Origin: Timburyella sp030842085
GTDB lineage: Bacteria; Bacillota; Clostridia; Oscillospirales; Acutalibacteraceae
NCBI GenBank assembly: GCA_030842085.1
Contig: JAUUSE010000003.1
Coordinates: forward strand, 1-64,000
Direction: 5' to 3'
DNA: 64,000 bases
Shown here one piece after another: positions 7,949 to 16,902 of the stretch (the first letter of the stretch is position 1; every line of letters begins with the position of its first letter). The translations under genes and the position numbers were made by a program. Below the pieces are notes generated by a model. That model was not told where the DNA came from. It saw nothing but the letters and a program-made list of their open reading frames with translations, and searched no databases.

Positions 7949-8767
7949 ATGTTTATGATGTCGAGGTCCGGAGGTCGGCGGCTTATTACCGTGCCGCTCA
8001 ATATGATAGTACCGAACCCGAATCAGCCCAGAAGGGTATTTGACAGTGAGGAGCTTAGGGGGCTTGCTGAGAGTATAAAAAGGAATGGAATACTCCAGCC
8101 TGTTACCGTGCGTCAGGCAGAAGAGGGCAAATATGAGATAATTGCCGGAGAAAGGCGCTGCCGCGCTGCGGCAATAGCAGGACTTAAGGCGGTTCCCTGC
8201 ATTGTGACGGAGGTGGACGACAAACGCTCGGCGGTATTGTCGCTCATGGAAAACCTGCAGCGCAGTGATTTAAACTGCTTTGAAGAGGCCGACGGCATAG
8301 CCCGCCTCATAAACAGCTGGGGCATAACCCAGCAGGAGGTGGCCGAGCGTTTGGGCAAGGCGCAGTCGACTATTGCGAATAAGCTGAGGCTGCTAAGACT
8401 TACTCCGACGCAGCGCCGCAGAATAATTGACGCAGGGCTTACCGAGAGGCATGCCCGCGCGCTTCTGCGCATATTAGATGATGTGCAGAGAGATAATGCA
8501 CTGGAAATTATAATTAATAAGGGATTAAATGTTTCCGACACCGACAAGCTTATTGATGAAATACTCAGCCCTAAGCCGGAGCCGAAATCGCCGGGTGCAA
8601 GGCGTACGCCGATAGTGCGGGATTTGAGGCTGTTTATCAACACAATAAGCAAGGCGGTAGATACAATGAATCAATCGGGGCTTAACGCCCGCACGGCAAA
8701 AAGCGAAACGGAGGAATATATTGAATATCGTGTTATAATACCGAAAATCAGCCATAAAATCGGTTGA
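7949..8767 (+). CDS. noc: Nucleoid occlusion-type ParB family protein Noc
   Basis: A DNA-binding CTP-switch family protein related to ParB. The N-terminal domain carries IVPNPNQPRRVFD, LAESIKRNGILQPVTVR and GERRCRAAAIAGL (the CTP-binding GERR motif), then ENLQRSDLNCFEEA and an HTH with TQQEVAERLGKAQSTIANKLRLL. ATG 7949 follows GAGGAGG by 8 bp; the upstream frame extension lacks a site. 272 residues. The call of Noc rather than a second ParB rests on position after rsmG and before parA; no Noc-binding site (TATTTCCCGGGAAATA type) was seen in the window. Confidence 0.85.
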   Translation: MFMMSRSGGRRLITVPLNMIVPNPNQPRRVFDSEELRGLAESIKRNGILQPVTVRQAEEGKYEIIAGERRCRAAAIAGLKAVPCIVTEVDDKRSAVLSLMENLQRSDLNCFEEADGIARLINSWGITQQEVAERLGKAQSTIANKLRLLRLTPTQRRRIIDAGLTERHARALLRILDDVQRDNALEIIINKGLNVSDTDKLIDEILSPKPEPKSPGARRTPIVRDLRLFINTISKAVDTMNQSGLNARTAKSETEEYIEYRVIIPKISHKIG

Positions 8768-8891
8768 TGCTGCTTGCATAAACCTTTTTATGCGGATGTT
8801 AAAACACCTCCGCCGCAAAGGCTATGCCGTTACAGCCGTTTTGTCGGACGGTGCGGAGAAAATGCTCCTTTGCCGGTTTGAAATATTATGC

Positions 8892-8920
8892 AAAAAGGGC
8901 TCCTTATGAGTCCTTTTTTA
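8892..8920 (+). terminator. Terminator after noc
   Basis: AAAAAGGGCTC pairs with GAGTCCTTTTT (one G-T pair) around a 5-nt loop, ending in a run of T. It lies about 125 bp after the noc stop. Confidence 0.7.
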
Positions 8921-9726
8921 TTGTGCCTAACGCGGCGAAAGGATTAGGGCTTTTATGCCGGCAGAGCTACACAAAAGCGTATAGGCGATATCGGATGCCG
9001 CACCGGGACGACATACTATGGAAAAATCAGCCGCTTTGCAATCCGAGGTAAATATTTACAGCACAGTCGATGAGAAGATTTGTGGGCGTATAATACAGAT
9101 GCTGACCGCTTAGGCAATTATTACACTGACTTAGCCGGATAAAATCTTTTTGCAGGCTTAAAGGCAATAGTCATAGCTTAAATGCCGGCGGCAATTCATG
9201 GATGCCCATGCTTTCAGGAATATCGCCTAAGTCTATTAAAAAACAGAGCGTGGCGGTCTAAAAGTGGTAAATGTTTCACGTGAAACATTTATATAGGGCA
9301 TTAAAAAGTATGTTTTTCTAATGATTTAATACCTGCTTTGCGGCGACAACAAAAGCTTCATTAATCAGGATTGCGCACGTGGGATTATATAAAATGCATT
9401 CGTGATTTTCCTTGGACTGCCCGGCGATAATTGAATTTTTAAAAATAAGTTTTTCTTTTATGCAAGTGGGGCCACCCTTTACATTAATGGCAAAATATGA
9501 TAAACTATTATGGCCTAAATATGTATATGTGCATTTAAAAATGAGCAAATTAAACCGCCGTGCTTATTTAAAATAAAGTTTTCGGGCAACTGCTGAAAAG
9601 GCCTAAATTATACATAGGCGGCTGATTTATTAGCAGTTAGGCGTGTTTATATTGCTCTGAATTAGCTGTTTTGATATATTCATTTTTGTATAATAAATTC
9701 CACGACTGTAATTGGGAGGCTGAGCC
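8921..9726. other. 800-bp non-coding region between noc and parA
   Basis: Apart from the parS site at 9272-9287, no gene is supported. Open frames at 8824-9051 (plus) and 9318-9548 (minus) lack ribosome binding sites and recognisable sequence. A TATAAT at 9689-9694 may be the -10 box for parA, though its -35 is weak. No cluster of DnaA boxes was seen. Confidence 0.5.
9272..9287. promoter_or_regulatory. parS site upstream of parA
   Basis: TGTTTCACGTGAAACA is a perfect 16-bp parS palindrome in the noc-parA intergenic region, identical to the one inside mnmG. It is the expected loading site for the ParB protein encoded at 10938-11774. Confidence 0.93.
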
Positions 9727-10491
9727 TTGGGAAAAATAATAGCTGTCGCTAATCAGAAAGGCGGCGTAGGAAAGACTACGACGGCGGTAAATTTGTCAGC
9801 GGCAATAGGTGCTAAAGGCAAGAAAGTGCTTTTAATTGACCTTGACCCGCAGGGAAATACTACCAGCGGGTATGGAATAAATAAAAAGGGAATAACGGCG
9901 TCATCCTACGAGATGCTTATAGGGACGGCAAGTGCTGAGGAATGCATAGTAAGCTCGGCCTTTAAAAATGTTGATGTTCTCCCAGCAAATATGTCGCTCG
10001 CCGGTGCAGAAATAGAACTTATAGGACTTGAACACCGCGAATCTCGGGTAAAAACAGCGACAGCGAATATAAAGGCAAAATATGATTTTATTTTTATAGA
10101 TTGTCCGCCGTCATTGGGGCTTATAACGCTGAATGCGCTTGCCGCATCGGACACGTTGCTGGTGCCGATACAGTGTGAATATTACGCGCTGGAGGGGCTG
10201 TCGCAGCTTATGGCGACGGTACGCAGCGTAAAGCGGCTTTATAATCCGGCGCTTGACATAGAAGGCGTGCTGCTCACTATGTTCGACGGGCGGCTTAATC
10301 TTACGCAGCAGGTGGTAAACGAGGTTAAGCGGTTCTTCCCTAAAAAGGTGTTTAAGACATTTATACCGCGCGCCGTCAGACTTTCTGAGGCGCCGAGCTT
10401 CGGCCAGCCTATTTTGTATTATGATAAGTCGTCAAAGGGCGCGAAAGCGTACAGCGAACTGGCCAAAGAAGTTATAAAAAATAGTCGTTAG
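9727..10491 (+). CDS. parA: Chromosome partitioning ATPase ParA/Soj
   Basis: A 254-residue deviant Walker ATPase that works with ParB-parS in chromosome segregation and in control of DnaA. KGGVGKTT at residues 11-18 is the deviant P-loop with its signature lysine; DLDPQGNTTSG and FIDCPPSLGLITLNAL complete the nucleotide site. TTG 9727 is the start, preceded by GGGAGG with a 7-bp spacer. The C-terminus IPRAVRLSEAPSFGQPI is typical of Soj. Confidence 0.95.
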   Translation: MGKIIAVANQKGGVGKTTTAVNLSAAIGAKGKKVLLIDLDPQGNTTSGYGINKKGITASSYEMLIGTASAEECIVSSAFKNVDVLPANMSLAGAEIELIGLEHRESRVKTATANIKAKYDFIFIDCPPSLGLITLNALAASDTLLVPIQCEYYALEGLSQLMATVRSVKRLYNPALDIEGVLLTMFDGRLNLTQQVVNEVKRFFPKKVFKTFIPRAVRLSEAPSFGQPILYYDKSSKGAKAYSELAKEVIKNSR

Positions 10492-10525
10492 CTTAAAAAT
10501 TTGGAAAAACACATTTTGGTAAAAA

Positions 10526-10577
10526 AGAAGCACACCGTAAAAGCGGTTTAGCGGTGCTGCTTCTCAATTTTGTCTTT
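10526..10577 (+). terminator. Terminator after parA
   Basis: AGAAGCA (10526-10532) pairs with TGCTTCT (10558-10564), with an inner CACCG/CGGTG stem, followed by a T-rich stretch. Confidence 0.55.
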
Positions 10578-10937
10578 TCTGATGAGACGGCAGTTGGCGC
10601 GCAAATCGAATATGCTGTTTGATTGATGCTTTTTTGGCTATGCCGGACAAATCAAAAAATACGGCAGACTAACGCAAAAATATAAGAGGACAGCCAAGGC
10701 AGTATGGAAATAAGCGTGCTCCTTAGCTTTTAAAGCCAGAAATAGCGGGGAGATTTTACAGCGGAGAAATATAAATGCGTTTCGGCTTTCAAAAGGCTTA
10801 TACCTCAAGTTTTACATCAAAGCATGGTATAGGACGGCTTTGAGCAAATTGAGCATTGTATAAAAAAATAAATTAAATATAAGCACACTTTAGGCTTGTA
10901 ACACGATAAAAGATATAAAAATATATGGAGGAAAAAC
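10578..10937 (+). other. Non-coding region before parB
   Basis: About 360 bp with no supported gene. parB therefore appears to have its own promoter rather than being read through from parA; no convincing -35/-10 pair was picked out. Confidence 0.4.
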
Positions 10938-11774
10938 ATGGCAAAAAAAGGCGGACTTGGCCGCGGGCTGGACGCGCTGTTTGAAGACAACAGCGAGATG
11001 TCGGCGGAGACGGCCGAGCTGAGGATATCACAGATAGAGCCTAACCGGGGACAGCCGCGCCGCAAATTTGACGAGCAGGCACTCAGCGAGCTGTCTGAAT
11101 CGATAGCGCAGCACGGCGTTGTGCAGCCGCTGCTGGTGCGTCCCATAGGCGGCGGCCGGTATCAGATAGTGGCGGGCGAGCGCCGATGGCGTGCATCGCG
11201 CATGGCGGGACTGCAGACAGTGCCGGCGGTAATACGCGAGCTCAGCGATGAGCAGACAATGGAAATAGCGCTTATAGAAAATCTGCAGCGCGAGGATTTA
11301 AACGCCATTGAAGAGGCGGAAGGATATAAGGCTTTAATAGACAAATTCGGCCTTACGCAGGAGCAGGTGGCCTCACGAGTGGGCAAATCACGTCCGGCAA
11401 TATCGAATGCAATGCGTCTGCTGTCGCTGCCGGACAAGATAACCGACAAAATGCGCAGCGGCGAAATATCCGCAGGACACGGCCGCGCACTGCTGGCCAT
11501 AACGGATGATGAGCTAAGGGAAAAGGCGGTGGAAATGATACTTTCCGGCGCATCTGTCAGGGATATTGAAAAACTTAGCCGGAAGCCGGCCGCGTCTCCG
11601 AATAAGAAAAAGTCGCCGGACATATATTACAGCGAGGCGGAGATAGCCATGAGCGAGAGCCTCGGCCGAAAGGTCAAAATTATACCAGGAAGAAAAAAAG
11701 GCGTTATACAAATAGAATTTTACAGCAAGGACGACCTTAAAAATATAGCCGACATGCTTGATAAGCAGGCATAG
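10938..11774 (+). CDS. parB: Chromosome partitioning protein ParB/Spo0J
   Basis: The parS-binding CTPase clamp. 278 residues starting MAKKGGLGRGLDALF, the conserved ParA-interacting N-terminus. Then ISQIEPNRGQPRRKFD, GERRWRASRMAGL (CTP-binding motif), IALIENLQREDLNAIEEA, and an HTH with LTQEQVASRVGKSRPAISNAMRLL. The C-terminal part is the dimerisation domain. GGAGG precedes the ATG. serS follows 14 bp downstream and is probably cotranscribed. Confidence 0.96.
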   Translation: MAKKGGLGRGLDALFEDNSEMSAETAELRISQIEPNRGQPRRKFDEQALSELSESIAQHGVVQPLLVRPIGGGRYQIVAGERRWRASRMAGLQTVPAVIRELSDEQTMEIALIENLQREDLNAIEEAEGYKALIDKFGLTQEQVASRVGKSRPAISNAMRLLSLPDKITDKMRSGEISAGHGRALLAITDDELREKAVEMILSGASVRDIEKLSRKPAASPNKKKSPDIYYSEAEIAMSESLGRKVKIIPGRKKGVIQIEFYSKDDLKNIADMLDKQA

Positions 11775-11788
11775 CAGGAGGAAATTTT

Positions 11789-13078
11789 ATGTTAGATATT
11801 AAACTTATACGCACAAATCCCAACATGGTAAAGCAGGCCATGAAAAACCGCGGCGCCGATATGGACGCCATTATAGACGAGCTGCTGCAGATAGACGTAC
11901 AGCGCAGGGACGTTATGGCGAGGGCTGAGAGCATGAAGGCTCAGCAGAACGACATGACCAAGCAAATACCGCGCCTTAAAAAAGAGGGCGCCGATATAGT
12001 GTCGGTAATGGATGAAATGAAGCAGCTTTCGGCGAATATAAAGCTGGCGGACGCAGAGGTGTCGGCGCTTAATGAAAAGCAGAACCGCATACTTATGCAG
12101 ATACCTAATATAAATCACGAAAGCGTGCCGGTTGGCAAGGACGACAGCGAAAACGTTGAGGTGCGCCGCTGGGGCACGCCGCGCCAGTTCGATTTTGAGC
12201 CGCAGCCGCACTGGGACATAGGCGCTCAGCTCGATATACTCGACCCGCAGACGGCGGCAAAGGTAACGGGCGCTCGCTTCCATTTTTATAAAAAGGCCGG
12301 TGCAAAGCTTGAGCGCGCTATTATGAATTTCTTTTTGGATACTCACACGGCCAACGGTTACACTGAGGTTAGGCCTCCGTTTATAGTTAACCGTGCGTCT
12401 ATGACGGGTACGGGCCAGCTGCCGAAGTTTGAGGAGGATGCTTTCAAGCTCGACGGGCTGGATTATTTCCTCGTACCGACAGCCGAAGTGCCGGTTACGA
12501 ACATGTACCGCGACCAGATATTGAACGGCGCGGCGCTGCCGCTGAGCTACTGTGCGTATACCGCCTGCTTTAGGGCGGAGGCGGGCAGCGCGGGCAAGGA
12601 TACCCGCGGCCTTATACGTCAGCATGAGTTCAGCAAGGTGGAGCTGGTAAAATTCACAAAGCCGGAGCAGGGCTATGAAGAGCTTGAAAAGCTCACCAAC
12701 AATGCCGAAGAGCTGCTCGTTAAGCTTGGCCTGCCGTACAGGGTCATGGCGCTGTGCACCGGTGACACCGGCTTTTCCAGCGCAAAGACATATGACTTAG
12801 AGGTATGGCTGCCATCCTACAACAGGTATGTTGAGATTTCGAGCTGCTCCTGCTACAGCGATTTTCAGGCGCGGAGAGCGAATATAAAATACAAGAACGA
12901 TATAAAGGACAAGGCGCAGTACGTATATACATTAAACGGCTCCGGCCTTGCTGTTGGACGCACGATGGCTGCTGTTATAGAGAATTATCAGAACCCCGAC
13001 GGCAGCGTGACGATACCTGAGGTGCTAAGGCCGTACATGGGCGGCACGATAATTGCAAGGGACGGTACGGTACAGTGA
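11789..13078 (+). CDS. serS: Seryl-tRNA synthetase
   Basis: A class II aminoacyl-tRNA synthetase charging tRNA-Ser (and tRNA-Sec where present). 429 residues. MLDIKLIRTNPNMVKQAM begins the long antiparallel coiled-coil tRNA-binding arm (about 30-105). The catalytic core has motif 2 TACFRAEAGSAGKDTRGLIRQHEF and motif 3 NGSGLAVGRTMAAVIE. CAGGAGGAAAT precedes the ATG. Standard bacterial length. The stop overlaps the next gene by 4 bp. Confidence 0.97.
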   Translation: MLDIKLIRTNPNMVKQAMKNRGADMDAIIDELLQIDVQRRDVMARAESMKAQQNDMTKQIPRLKKEGADIVSVMDEMKQLSANIKLADAEVSALNEKQNRILMQIPNINHESVPVGKDDSENVEVRRWGTPRQFDFEPQPHWDIGAQLDILDPQTAAKVTGARFHFYKKAGAKLERAIMNFFLDTHTANGYTEVRPPFIVNRASMTGTGQLPKFEEDAFKLDGLDYFLVPTAEVPVTNMYRDQILNGAALPLSYCAYTACFRAEAGSAGKDTRGLIRQHEFSKVELVKFTKPEQGYEELEKLTNNAEELLVKLGLPYRVMALCTGDTGFSSAKTYDLEVWLPSYNRYVEISSCSCYSDFQARRANIKYKNDIKDKAQYVYTLNGSGLAVGRTMAAVIENYQNPDGSVTIPEVLRPYMGGTIIARDGTVQ

Positions 13079-13812
13079 CGGATTTGTCGAAAGTATATTA
13101 TACTCCGGTGACGATAGCGTCGTATGACGGCGATTTAAACCGCCGTATAAAGCCGTCATCTATACTGAAATATCAGCAGGAGATAGGCGAGCTTCAGCTT
13201 GACTCAGTGGGCCTTAAATATTCGTATCTTTACGACAAGGGCATGGTGTTTCTGCTCACTCGCGCAATGGGTATTATATATAAAGCGCCGTGCTTTGAGG
13301 ATAAAGTGACGCTAAGCACATACAGCTGCGGCCCTAAAGGAGTAAATTTTATCAGAGGATATGAGTTTATCGACGGCGATGGAAATGTACTTATACATTC
13401 GGTGTCGCTGTTTGTGCTGACCGACCCGCAGGGGCATAATATTCTGCGGCCGTCGGCTGCTGATATATTTGATATAAGGCATAATGACAGCATAAAGGAA
13501 AAGGAACTGCCGCAGCGAATAATTTTGCCGGACGGAATGAAGAAAGAGAACGAGCGGGCAATACGCTTTACGGACATTGACTATAATGGGCACTTAAACA
13601 ATGCCATTTACGCCGACATAGCCATGGACTATGCTCCATTAGCTTTGTCATCTGCTCCGCTCAGGCGGTACGACATAAATTTTCTCGGCGAGGCAAAGCT
13701 CGGCGACAGCCTTGATATAAGCACGCACACCAACGGCAGTGATTTTTATATTGGTGCGAGCCACGAGCGCGGCAAATGCTTTACAGCGCGGCTCATGTTT
13801 GATGTAAAATAA
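13075..13812 (+). CDS. Acyl-ACP thioesterase family protein (FatA/FatB-like, double hotdog)
   Basis: A 245-residue protein likely to hydrolyse acyl-acyl carrier protein, releasing fatty acids in the cytoplasm. The N-terminal hotdog has RIKPSSILKYQQEIGELQLDS; the C-terminal hotdog has DIDYNGHLNNAIYADIA, carrying the Asp, Asn and His of the family. GTG 13075 overlaps the serS stop (GTGA), so the two are translationally coupled. Known relatives occur widely in gut Firmicutes. Chain-length preference cannot be read. Confidence 0.85.
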   Translation: MTDLSKVYYTPVTIASYDGDLNRRIKPSSILKYQQEIGELQLDSVGLKYSYLYDKGMVFLLTRAMGIIYKAPCFEDKVTLSTYSCGPKGVNFIRGYEFIDGDGNVLIHSVSLFVLTDPQGHNILRPSAADIFDIRHNDSIKEKELPQRIILPDGMKKENERAIRFTDIDYNGHLNNAIYADIAMDYAPLALSSAPLRRYDINFLGEAKLGDSLDISTHTNGSDFYIGASHERGKCFTARLMFDVK

Positions 13813-14348
13813 ATTACGCCGTCCCAGCCCTTTGGCAATGGAGCATAATATGCTAAATTAACTGTGCTGTTGTTTGCAGCGGACCTGCTGAGCATATTTG
13901 GCAAAATTGTTTGGCCGGCACAGCACTGCCCGCCTGACAAAAATAAAAACGGGGAATAATCGATATAAATTATGCGGTTACATGGCTTATTGCGAGCGTT
14001 GAGCACGGATATGCAGTTTATTGCTGCGCCTATATCGCCGGCATATGCAAACGGTCAATGGCTTTGTCACAGGTGCTGTGACCTCTTTACGTTTAATAAT
14101 TAATTTTTTCATATGCCCGGCGCCCATAGCCTTTTTCCGCATCATTTTGTTGTTGACATTGTCGGGCGGAAAACAGCAAAAATAAAGCTGAGGGCATAAT
14201 TTGGCAAAAGGGCAAATAAACTGATATAAAAGCGAATTTGTCGGGCGGTATTTATACGTCTGGCAGATATTTTTAAAATTAACTGCGGGTATGCTCTTAT
14301 TGCCGCAATTACTATTGCAGGGCGCCGGCGCCTTAAGGGGAAGAAAAG
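13813..14348. other. Non-coding region before murI
   Basis: About 535 bp in which no gene, tRNA or convincing terminator was found on either strand. Short palindromic patches such as AGCATAATATGCT near 13843 occur but have no T tract. Confidence 0.4.
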
Positions 14349-15164
14349 ATGGATAAAGATGCTGCTATAGGAGTGTTTGACTCCGGATTTGGCGGGCTGA
14401 CCGCTGTGAGGGAGCTTATAAAGCTGCTGCCGGGCGAGGACATAATATATTTTGGTGATACCGGCAGAGTGCCGTATGGCTCAAAAAGCAGAGAAACTAT
14501 AAAAAAATACGCCCTTCAGGACAGCAGGTTTCTTTTGTCCATGGGCGTAAAATATATAATAGTCGCCTGCGGCACTGCGAGTGCAGTGGCGGCGGATACA
14601 AAAGAAAAGCTGACGGTGCCGATGACGGGTGTTGTCGGGCCGACGGCTGCTGCTGCGGCACGAGCGACGAAAAACGGCAAAATCGGCGTTATAGCTACTG
14701 CCGCTACGGTGGCGAGCCATGCATATTTAAAAAGTGTCAACGAAATCTCTCTGTCGGCCCAGGTAATAGAGCAGGCGTGTCCGCTGTTTGTGCCAATGGT
14801 GGAAGAGGGATGCGTAGACCGCGACGATATTGTTGTAAAGACTATGGTGGAGAGATATCTCAGCGGCCTTAAGCGCGCGGGCGTGGACACTGTCATATTG
14901 GGCTGTACGCATTATCCGCTGCTGACCGACGCCATAAGGGACTATATGGGCGCGGGTATAGCGCTGATAAATTCCGGCGAACAGGCGGCGATATATGCAA
15001 AGTCGGAGCTTGAGCGGCTGGAGCTGTTAAGCGGCAAAAAATCTGGCGGGAGCACGGATTTTTATTTAAGCGACGACACGGAAAAATTCGGCGCTCTGGC
15101 GGAATATTATATAGGGCGGCATCTTGACGGACGAGTAGAGCGCATAGACATAGAAAAATATTGA
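14349..15164 (+). CDS. murI: Glutamate racemase
   Basis: Converts L- to D-glutamate for peptidoglycan. 271 residues. IGVFDSGFGGLTAVREL is the N-terminal signature; the two catalytic cysteines are C74 in VACGTASA and C186 in LGCTHYPLL. The first motif is normally ACNTASA; here the Asn after the catalytic Cys is Gly, a change worth noting but not clearly inactivating. AGGGGAAG precedes ATG 14349. No neighbour in the same operon is evident. Confidence 0.94.
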   Translation: MDKDAAIGVFDSGFGGLTAVRELIKLLPGEDIIYFGDTGRVPYGSKSRETIKKYALQDSRFLLSMGVKYIIVACGTASAVAADTKEKLTVPMTGVVGPTAAAAARATKNGKIGVIATAATVASHAYLKSVNEISLSAQVIEQACPLFVPMVEEGCVDRDDIVVKTMVERYLSGLKRAGVDTVILGCTHYPLLTDAIRDYMGAGIALINSGEQAAIYAKSELERLELLSGKKSGGSTDFYLSDDTEKFGALAEYYIGRHLDGRVERIDIEKY

Positions 15165-15462
15165 CATTCTTTAAGCTCTGACATATACTTTCTGCTAAGT
15201 GTTAAGGCAAGCCCCGCGCGGCGTTTGCCTGAAATCGGATTTAGCTTACCTGCTTGTGTGCTAAACGACGGCGAGTCGATAATGCGATAAAATTTTTCCG
15301 CATGCATGGCTTTTCATATGTGCCGCGCTTTACAAGCGTGGTAAATATCAAATATTTATTGCGCCGACAGCAGAATGCTTGGGCTTTTAGCCTTAGCAGA
15401 ATATAAAAAGACTTTAGGGTTATTATACGAAAGTAGAGTTTAGGCTAAAAACAGAGGAAATT

Positions 15463-15918
15463 ATGGAAGTTATAATAAGAATAGAGAGCAATAATTTTAT
15501 CCCGGGCTGCAGTGACCCTGATACTATAAACATAGTGACAAAGGGCAGCTTTGAGGTAAAAAACGGCGCGTATATACTGAATTATACTGAGCCTATGTCT
15601 GAAGGCGAAGGCGATGTGACCACTACCATAACGGTAGACAGCAGCAATGTGGTCGATGTAATGCGCTCGGGGAAAAACTCAAGCCGGCTTACGGTGGAAA
15701 AGGGGCGCAGGCATCTCTGCAATTATGACACCGGCTACGGCTGCCTGATGATAGGGCTGTACGGCGAGCAGATAAAGAGCTGCTTGAACGGAAACAGTGG
15801 CGAAATACTTATGCGGTATACTCTCGACGTTAATTCGGAGTATCAGAGCCTTAACGAGCTAAAGGTAAATTTTGAGGCGCCGGCAAAAAGCGGAGATAAT
15901 AGCATCAGCCTTGAATAA
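15463..15918 (+). CDS. DUF1934 (YwiB-like) protein
   Basis: A 151-residue predicted beta-barrel protein of the calycin-like DUF1934 family, of unknown function. The family pattern includes the alternating strands of the first 80 residues, the GRRHLCNYDTGYGCLMIGLYG core and the repeated MRYTLDVN strand near the C-terminus. AGAGGAAATT precedes the ATG. In other Firmicutes this family often sits near argS or murI; here murI is 300 bp upstream, with an empty spacer. Confidence 0.8.
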   Translation: MEVIIRIESNNFIPGCSDPDTINIVTKGSFEVKNGAYILNYTEPMSEGEGDVTTTITVDSSNVVDVMRSGKNSSRLTVEKGRRHLCNYDTGYGCLMIGLYGEQIKSCLNGNSGEILMRYTLDVNSEYQSLNELKVNFEAPAKSGDNSISLE

Positions 15919-16344
15919 GCGCAGCATATGCTGCGATTGCGTCCATAGAGCAGATGAAATGTTAAAATGCATAGAGTTTGGCGGAAGACGTCTTAAGCTG
16001 CTGAGCGTCGGGAAGAATATGCTTTTCAGCATTTTTCCGCGCAGACTGCGTTAAAATTTTTGCCTTGCCCGCATGAAAACCCTCTTACTGAAAATTGCTT
16101 CGCACCTAAAATACTGGCGGCAGGGATAAACTCTTGCTTTTGAGACCGCCGGTGTGCTGACGTATACCAAGGGCGAAAAAGTGAAAAGACGCCGCGGAGG
16201 AACATTTTCGGCATATCGTGTTTATTTCCCGGCAGCTTAAGCGGGCGACAGGATGCTTAAATTCTCTTTTGCAAACGGCTTGACAGACCCGCCATGCTGT
16301 GATAAAATCTGCCATAGCAGCGAGTAGCATTTATTGTATTATAG
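15919..16344. other. Non-coding region after the DUF1934 gene
   Basis: Starts with the perfect 16-nt palindrome CGCAGCATATGCTGCG (15920-15935), which lacks a T run and may be a weak terminator. No convincing gene is seen; a 60-codon frame at 15872-16054 overlaps the end of the DUF1934 gene and has no clear ribosome site. Confidence 0.4.
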
Positions 16345-16478
16345 GAGCAAATACAGATGAGCAGAAGTATTTGGAAATTGGCGATACGAATCTGCTCTGT
16401 GCAAATGGTGCCGGTGAAGCATTGTACAGAGCCTACATATAAAGCATAGACGCTTTAATTCACCGGAGGATGAGATTT

Positions 16479-16682
16479 ATGCGCGCATGTTTTGGCTTTG
16501 TGCGTATGCTTTTTATACTCATTTTTCCGGTAACGCGATTTAGCGAGTTGTGGCTGTGGCAATGTTTTGCACACAGCCTTTATTTTTGCAATAAATATAT
16601 AAATTGCAAAGCAGAAGGCTGGTATATAGAGGCCTTCTGCTTTTTTATAAAGCGCGGATTATTCCGCTTTACAGCTATGTAG
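16479..16682 (+). CDS. Possible leader peptide ORF
   Basis: An in-frame ATG at 16479 follows GGAGG (16465-16469) by 9 bases and opens a 67-codon frame, hydrophobic and aromatic-rich near the N-terminus. The frame runs through both terminator-like hairpins, so if real it is more likely a regulatory upstream ORF than a stable protein. No similarity is recognised. Confidence 0.25.
   Translation: MRACFGFVRMLFILIFPVTRFSELWLWQCFAHSLYFCNKYINCKAEGWYIEAFCFFIKRGLFRFTAM
16552..16587 (+). terminator. First terminator-like hairpin in the ABC-F leader
   Basis: GGCTGTG (16552-16558) pairs with CACAGCC (16572-16578), extended by GCA/TGC with one bulge, and is followed by TTTATTTTT. Confidence 0.55.
16608..16646 (+). 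terminator. Second terminator in the ABC-F leader
   Basis: A perfect 12-bp stem (AAAGCAGAAGGC at 16608-16619 with 16632-16643) is followed by six T. This is a strong Rho-independent terminator upstream of the ABC-F coding region with no supported gene before it. Confidence 0.75.
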
Positions 16683-16902
16683 ATAAAGATAATATACAAG
16701 CGGAGGATAGGCCGATATTTAAGCATTAAAAATTATGATTAAAGCAATTGTTTGTCTGTGCATGAGAGGTTTTAGAGAATACAGAAAAAATTGCTTTCAA
16801 AATCTGAAACTGCGAAAACAGGTGCCGGCGATTTTCTATAAAGCGTGTTTATAAGCCGGTAATAATGACTTTGAGGAATTGATATAAGGGGAAGAGGTTA
16901 AA

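Larger units (their letters stand above)
16345..16646 (+). promoter_or_regulatory. Structured leader with overlapping stems upstream of the ABC-F gene
   Basis: Four stems can be drawn, some mutually exclusive: CAAATAC/GTATTTG (16348-16354, 16367-16373); GAGCAGA/TCTGCTC (16359-16365, 16391-16397); CTCTGT/ACAGAG (16395-16400, 16426-16431); and CCGGTGAA/TTCACCGG (16411-16418, 16459-16466). The last runs into the GGAGG at 16465-16469 in front of a small frame. Two terminator-like hairpins follow. This is the layout of an attenuator or riboswitch-type leader. ABC-F resistance genes are known to be controlled by ribosome-mediated attenuation, which makes such a role plausible; the 256-nt gap to the ABC-F start is longer than usual. 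Confidence 0.45.

Noticed and set aside
8824..9051. 75-codon plus-strand frame after noc
   Set aside because: It spans the noc terminator hairpin, lacks a ribosome site and has an atypical composition.
9318..9548. 76-codon minus-strand frame between noc and parA
   Set aside because: It begins at TTG without a ribosome binding site, has no recognisable sequence and lies in a parS-bearing spacer.
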